Origin: Torreya grandis
Taxonomy: Eukaryota > Streptophyta > Pinopsida > Cupressales > Taxaceae
NCBI GenBank assembly: GCA_037957365.1
Contig: JARHVA010000349.1
Coordinates: forward strand, 2,451,001 to 2,515,000
Reading direction: 5' to 3'
Length of the DNA stretch: 64,000 nt
Positions 58,611 through 64,000 of this stretch are shown piece after piece. The first letter of the stretch is position 1. Each line of letters begins with the position of its first letter. The notes under the pieces were generated by a model. That model was not told the DNA's origin. It made no database searches and worked only from the letters and a program-made list of their open reading frames with translations. Made by a program: the position numbers and the translations under genes.

Positions 58611-59560
58611 GAGAATATGTTGGAAAATGGGGAGATTACATTAGATAATAGAGGATCTACATCTAATTAGAAACTGTGTATCTACTAAAACCCTTATCCA
58701 CAACTTAACAATAACAATAAAAATTAACAAAATAAATAATAAAGGCCACCATAACAACAATAATATTAGTGACAACAACAACAAAATCAATAGCAACACC
58801 AATGTCAAACAAATGGGAGGAACCAAGGCTAAAATGAACCCAATAACCAACAAACTTACCACGTAGTTTCCCATGACTATAAAAAAGTTGTAGGTCATAT
58901 TGTGGGAGGTCATATTTTAACCATCACCATTAATCCCAAACCAAGTGCTAATAGAACAAGACCATTTCCAAATAATTCCAATCAACCCACCTATGCTAGC
59001 AATCCTTCTTTGACCTGAGATCCTAACCAAGTATAATAACAACCAAGGATTACTCTTTTAGGACCTTCTACTAATAAATCATCATTACCCCATGACCATA
59101 CCCTAGTGTACTAGAAATTGAGACTTATCCTATCTGACCCATATCCATCATTGTCAATTTATAAAGGTCCTGTATCTAATCCTAATTGTGCAATCACAAC
59201 TTAACAGTCTAAGAATATCATTCCAAGCCCATGACTTCCTACCAACAAACCAATCTAACTCACTGTACTAGCTCAGAACAATCCATATACCACTATTAAG
59301 GAATAGCCATATGACATTGTGGAATACCTCTAAAAGTCACCTACATAAATCTCCATTCTAGATTTGTTGTGTATATCTACTATCCACAATAACATCCTAA
59401 TATAACTCCTAGGTCAATCCCAAGTTCCCAATGACATAATCCTAGGCAAATTTCAAGCTTTGGTTAGACATCTATCCCCAAGACAATAGTTGACCTTTGA
59501 CCAAAGTGATATGTCATCCCTTGGTCCTCTCCATAATAACCTGTTGTATATTGAAGTGAT
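58610..59560 (+). pseudogene. Tat-3 gag-protease spacer, Asn/Gln-rich
   Basis: The frame continues with ENMLENGEITLDNRGSTSN, then a stretch where CAA/CAG and AAT codons alternate with TAA/TAG (58,700-58,800), and TRPFPNNSNQPTYASNPSL. The many stops are almost all one C-to-T step from Gln. No domain recognised. Confidence 0.55.
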
Positions 59561-59930
59561 CATAATGTGATACAAAGTCAAATGTGTCCATATAGACAAT
59601 GGATCAGGCCTAAATATTGTGTCTCTAAAACTCATTAATCATATACGATATACACCATCTGATCTACAATAAAAAACCATTACTATCAAAGCCTATGAAA
59701 ATAAATAACAGGAATCACAAGGCACCATAAGCTTGACAGTGATCATTTGGCCTTTGACCCATGATACACTATGCCATGTGTTAGACCTTAACCTATCATA
59801 CAATTTGCTTTTGGGTTGACCATGGATACATGAGATTCATGCAATCCCTTCAACATTTCACCAGTGTCTCAAGTTATCGCACTTAGGCATGGAGATAACT
59901 ATCAATGGAGATTTGCAACTCTATGAACAC
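59560..59930 (+). pseudogene. Tat-3 aspartic protease
   Basis: VKCVHIDNGSGLNIVSLKLI holds the active site (59,578-59,637). D-N-G-S is a form also used by other plant Ty3/gypsy proteases. TITIKAYENK, GTISLTVIIWPLTHDTLCHV, LDLNLSYNLLLG-PWIHEIHA and IPSTFHQCLKLSHLGMEITI follow in the expected order. Two stops, both one base from a sense codon. Confidence 0.82.
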
Positions 59931-61240
59931 TACAAACATTTAGAGTCTGAGTATGAAAGTTAAAAATACCATTTTGGCCTAAACCTAGTGCCCCAGAAGG
60001 ATAAAGACAAAGAAATACTTGTTATATTTTTAGAGTTTTAATTGTATAAACCCATATAGCCTTGAATCATCTTTACATACAGTTCTTATTAATATGTCTA
60101 ATCATTTTACCATGTCAAACAATGGTCTAGGAGAGTATTTGACCCATGATGCATTTCATATTGCCAAACTTACATAGAATCCCAAGTCCTATGGAAGACC
60201 TAAAGCTAGGCCACCTTTTATAGAATGGTAATGAAAATGAAAAGGCAAGTTTCATATTACATCACCTATTATTTTCACATTGTCCAATGGTCAAGAAGAG
60301 GAACCATTGGCCAATGATGAATCTTAGTTGTACAATGAAAAGTTGGTTGATTGCTACAAAAATGCCAAATATCCTATCCCTAATAAGATCATGTAGAAAC
60401 AAGCCTATGAAGGTGGAGGCTTCAGTGTAAATCAACAGGGTATTCTTGAGCCAATTTATATAACTTGATACAAAGGAACTTATGGTCTTGGATTTAAACC
60501 ACCTAGGGGTGACCCCATGTATCTTATTCATGTTCCAATGCCAAAATCTAGTGATGGTGATGCTGATAATGAAGCAAAGTCTAATCATAACATTTATGAG
60601 GACCTTGACAATACCAACCTATTTGACCCACATGCCATTTGTACCACTACCCCAGTAATCCAACATAATCCGCTTCCCCTATATCATCCTCAACTAATAG
60701 ATTGGGATCAATAAGAATCCACAATGATTGTGGAGGAGTTTGAGAATGATGAGGCCCTTTGTGATTTTCTAAGCCTAAAATATAATGTTCTGATGGGAGA
60801 CCACAAATAAGGGTTCTTTATAAAACTAGATCCTATAACCTATTTTAGAGAATGGGTGAACACCCTTAGCCAAAAATAAAGGAATAAAACATTGAGGTCC
60901 CAATGTGAAAACCTCTTTGATGTGTTTTTGGACCAGGGTAAAAGTAAAGGCTAGTATTTTAGTGAAAATATATTTTAGGCACCATTAGATGGGGGTGTCC
61001 ACCTTTCCTTTAATGAATATTAGGAGACCACCAATGATGAACTTAGTTTTGGGTCTAAATTTAGTTTAATAAAACAACAGGCCTTTGATCGAATTGCCCA
61101 AAAATTTCCTACAATATTTATGACATGTCCATCCCTATCATTGGGAGATTTAGATTCATATTGTTTAGGAGAGCTTGAAGAACTAATCCAACCAGAGGAC
61201 TTTGCCATTGTAGTATAATTCACATCATGACCAACCATTT
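59930..61240 (+). pseudogene. Tat-3 spacer between protease and RT
   Basis: Acidic and Pro-rich pieces without domain: LVDCYKNAKYPIPNKIM, YEGGGFSVNQQGILEPIYIT, YGLGFKPPRGDPMYLIHVPM (60,481-60,540), LDSYCLGELEELIQPEDFAI. 'GLG..P' followed by a D/E-rich linker is common before RT in this lineage. Stops are scattered. Confidence 0.55.
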
Positions 61241-62200
61241 TGGAAGATGGGTCGACTCTCCTAGTAGAAGATACTATGGAAGTCAACATCAGGACTTCAA
61301 ATGACCTAAAGTGGATCAAATTAGGTACATCCCTCACTAAGGATAAATGTGAAATATTTATAACCCTTTTGAAGGAATTTGTTGATATTTTTGCATTGGC
61401 CTATTCAGAAATGCCAAGTTTGGACCTTATCTTGGTTGTACACCACTTTGTTGTACATCTTGATGCCAAACCTATGAAGCACAAATTGTGCAAGATGCAT
61501 CCTCGTATTGGTATACTAGTAAAAAAAGAGTTTTAAAAACTCTTAGAAATGAGATAAATCTAATAAATCAACTATTTAGAGTGGATCTCAAATGTTGTGC
61601 ATATTAGTAAGAAGCTAGAAGGAATCAAAATCTACCTTGATTTCAAAGATATAAACAAGGCCTACCCTAAAGATGACTTTCCTCTATCAAATATCGACAT
61701 GATAGTTGACCCCATAGTGGGGTATGAAACGACTTCACTTATAGATGGATTTTAAAGGTACAATCAGATTAGGATCACACCAGAAGACTAGCACAATATA
61801 ATGTTCACCACTCCTTGGCGAATGTTATGTTATTAGGTTATGTTGTTTGGTTAAAAAATGATGGGGCCACATACTAAGGAGCTATGACTATATTTCATGA
61901 TATGATGCATGATATTATCTAAGACTATGTCAATGCCATATTAGGTAAATCAAAGATCCGTATAGATCATCCAACTATACTATGAATAATATTTGAGAGG
62001 CTTCATGAGTATAAATTTAGATTCAATCCTAAAAAGTGCATCTTTGGTGTTACTTTAGGCAAATTGTTAGGCTTCATCATCTCTCACTAAGGCATTGAAG
62101 TTGATCCTACCAAAGTACAAGCTATTATTGAGATACCACCACTTTCCAATTTAAAGTAGCTCCATATTTTGCAAGGCAAAATCCAATCTATCAAATGCTT
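61240..62200 (+). pseudogene. Tat-3 reverse transcriptase, catalytic motif lost
   Basis: The N-terminal part is open for 98 codons (61,240-61,536: KLGTSLTKDKCEIFITLLKE, FVDIFALAYSEMPSLD, VVHHFVVHLDAKPMKHKLCK). Then YLEWISNVVHISKKLEGIKI, YLDFKDINKAYPKDDFPLSN and LIDGF-RYNQIRITPED. The catalytic box reads DYVNAILGKSK where YVDD is required: D-D has become N-A. After that the frame shifts at least twice (KLLGFIISH near 62,060). Integrase and RNase H follow. Confidence 0.82.
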
Positions 62201-62279
62201 CATTTCTTAGTTGGATGAAAAGTGTCATCCTTTCACTCACTTACTAAAGAAAGGTGTTAGATTTTTTTGGGATGAAATC

Positions 62280-62760
62280 TGCTAGAAAGCCTTTTAGCAC
62301 CTAAAATATTATCTTACCTATTTGCCTATTTTATTATCACCAATGCTAGGGAGGCCATTTATACTATATCTATTTTCCATAGATAAATCCCTGAGCACAC
62401 TTCTAGCTTAGCATGATGACAATGGAAAAGAGCATGCTGTAGACTATCTAAGCCATACACTGGTCACACATGAACACAACTATATGTTAATATAAAAAAC
62501 TTGTTTAGTTATGGTCTTTGTAGCTTAGAAGATACAACATTACATGCTTAACAATAAGACCATAGTTATTTTCAAAGTAGATCTACTCAAGTATCTACTA
62601 TCCAAGACAACTTCATAAGGTAGTATGGCTAAATGAATCATGCTAATGAGTGAGTTCAATATTGAGTACGTTAACTATAAGTCCATAAAGGGATAAGTAC
62701 TTTCAAATCAGATTGCTAAAAATCCCCTTACAAATATGAAACCACTCACTTTTTAATTCC
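62280..62760 (+). pseudogene. Tat-3 RT-linked RNase H
   Basis: Fragments: DDNGKEHAVDYLSHTLVTHE, HNYMLI, CLVMVFVA, FKVDLLKYLLSKTTS, LMSEFNIEYVNYKSIKG and IAKNPLTN. They keep the order of the Ty3/gypsy RNase H. The catalytic residues are mostly not readable because of stops and frameshifts. Confidence 0.65.
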
Positions 62761-62814
62761 CAGACGATTCCATCATAACCATCATAGAAACACCTCCTAA
62801 GGAGCAACACTAAA

Positions 62815-63200
62815 AACTATATTTTGATGGATCATTCACATCCCATGGATCAAGGGTAGGCTTATTGTTTATTATGCCATAGGGGGATATTATTCCCAAA
62901 TAATTTTGTGTCAGATTTACTTATATTAACAACATGGTTGAATATGAAGCACTTATTGTAGGAATTCATCAAGTAATATAATGGAATATTCAACATCTCA
63001 TAGTTTATGGTGATTCTCAGTTAATCATCAATCAGGTTATAGACCACTTTCAGACTAAGGATGATAAGTTAGTGCCATATAAGGCCATGGTTGAATTTCT
63101 CAAATATTAGATCATTGATTTAAAATTTGAACACATACCTAGGACCAATAACAGGAGAATAGATGTCATGGCCACCATTATTTCTTTGATCTACCACATA
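62815..63200 (+). pseudogene. Tat-3 second RNase H (aRNH-type)
   Basis: All four catalytic positions can be read: Asp in KLYFDGSFTSHGSRVG, Glu in NNMVEYEALIVGIHQV, Asp in HLIVYGDSQLIINQVIDHFQ, and the last Asp in NNRRIDVMATIISLI. Three stops interrupt the frame. It lies between RNase H and integrase, as in Tat-2. Confidence 0.82.
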
Positions 63201-63479
63201 GATAAGGCAAAAGAATATCAATTCCTCATTAAAAATCTTCTAGTGCTGCTCATGAACCTTTGATTGTCACAATGATTTGTGATATTGTTGGTCTTATGTC
63301 TATTTGGTACTTAGACCTATATAACTACCTACATGAACATATCATGCCACTAAACCTATCATGCAAAAAAACAAAAAGCCTTTATGCATCAAGCCTCTCA
63401 CTATACCTTACTTGGCCTAACCTTTTATTTTTGAAGCTTTGATATAACTCTAATTAATTGTTTAAATTTGAAATAATCC

Positions 63480-64000
63480 ACATTAGCATTGGAGGAAGTT
63501 CATGAAGGAGTATGTGGAGCCCACACTAGCAGGGTTATCCTAGCCAAAAGTTCCTGCATACTAGTTACTATTAGCCAACTATGGAATTAGATACAACTTC
63601 TTATGTCAAAATGTGTGACAAGTGTCAAAGGTATGCCAATTTGATTCATGCCCTGACCAAAATGTTAAAACTAATGCTTACACAATGGCTATTTACAATA
63701 TGGGGACTTGATCTCATTGGGAAGATTAACCCTACCCCATCTAATGGTCATAAACACATCCTTACCACTACCAAATATTTCAATAAGTGGGTTGAAGTTA
63801 TACCCCTCACATGACTGGAAAATAGATTTCTAAATTTATTTTTAACCATCTCATCTACTACTATGCTATCCCATCTAAAATTATATTTGATAAAGGCAAA
63901 TTATTTAAGAATAAGGATGTAAAATTACTTTGTGCTGAGTACAACATCACTCAACATTTTTCCACCACATATTACCCACAAGGTAATGGCCAAGCAGAGG
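63480..64000 (+). pseudogene. Tat-3 integrase, cut by the window edge
   Basis: The zinc-binding part reads ALEEVHEGVCGAHTSR and YVKMCDKCQRYANLIHAL, with the His pair and C-x2-C. The core has the first catalytic Asp in WGLDLIGKINPTPSNGHKHI and, after a frameshift near 63,815, the second Asp in IPSKIIFDKGKLFKNKD. The window ends at YYPQGNGQAE, where the catalytic Glu is kept. So the D, D, E residues survive although the frame does not. Confidence 0.85.

Larger units (their letters stand above)
56748..64000 (+). mobile_element. Tat-3, right part: rest of gag and pol to integrase
   Basis: After the target duplication the plus strand continues the gag of 42.4-43.48 kb. It then shows protease, RT, RNase H, second RNase H and integrase in the standard Tat order. 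The window ends inside the integrase, at its catalytic Glu region. Decay is heavier than in Tat-2, with several frameshifts in RT, as expected for the older host element. Confidence 0.85.

Overview
The window is plant nuclear DNA from a large, AT-rich, repeat-dominated genome. I found no intact host gene, no tRNA or rRNA gene and no CRISPR array. Almost everything recognisable is decayed retrotransposon: Ty3/gypsy elements of the Tat type (two RNase H domains), one Ty3/gypsy chromovirus with a chromodomain, L1-type LINEs, and non-coding LTR-like repeats. The age of the copies, the low CpG content and 64 kb without a gene suggest a giga-genome seed plant, most likely a gymnosperm. That is an inference; nothing in the window proves the species.

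Layout. 1-3.2 kb (minus): Tat-1, the gag-protease-RNase H part of a Tat-like element, followed by its PBS and a likely 5' LTR, then a decayed minisatellite (4.2-4.8 kb). 5.4-8.0 kb (plus): a 5'-truncated LINE with the end of the reverse transcriptase and a zf-RVT domain. 9.2-14 kb and 31.4-34.8 kb (minus): two collinear copies (NA-1, NA-2) of a largely non-coding LTR-like family. 14.3-14.9 kb: a coding-like remnant with a tandem duplication. 16.3-17.1 kb: a less AT-rich patch of unknown nature. 19.9-21.1 kb (minus): a degenerate coiled-coil protein with a LINE-like 3' end. 22.3-23.5 kb: a tandem duplication. 23.6-25.2 kb (plus): a poly-A-ended sequence that looks like the 3' part of a second LINE. 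25,838-31,392 (minus): a structurally complete chromovirus (CRV) with 346-bp LTRs, tRNA-iMet PBS, PPT, gag to chromodomain, and a 5-bp target duplication.

36.9-38.15 kb carries tandem repeats. From before 38.9 kb to the right edge lies Tat-3 (plus). It is split by a complete younger element, Tat-2 (minus, 43,485-56,742), which inserted into the gag gene of Tat-3 with target duplication CACCT. Tat-2 has LTRs of about 1.14 and 1.20 kb, PPT, PBS, gag, protease, RT, RNase H, a second RNase H and integrase. Between integrase and the 3' LTR it also has tandem repeats and an antisense open frame of about 128 codons. Tat-3 resumes at 56,748 and runs through gag, protease, RT, both RNase H domains and integrase, leaving the window inside integrase.

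The elements do not form a working pathway; every coding region is broken by stops, frameshifts or lost catalytic residues. The unusual points are: the RNase H of Tat-1 directly after protease with no RT between; the antisense frame of Tat-2; a repeated GGGTTGAC/GTCAACCC motif through the leader and LTRs of Tat-2; a 21-bp inverted repeat inside its 5' LTR; the coiled-coil element at 20-21 kb; and the non-coding NA family.
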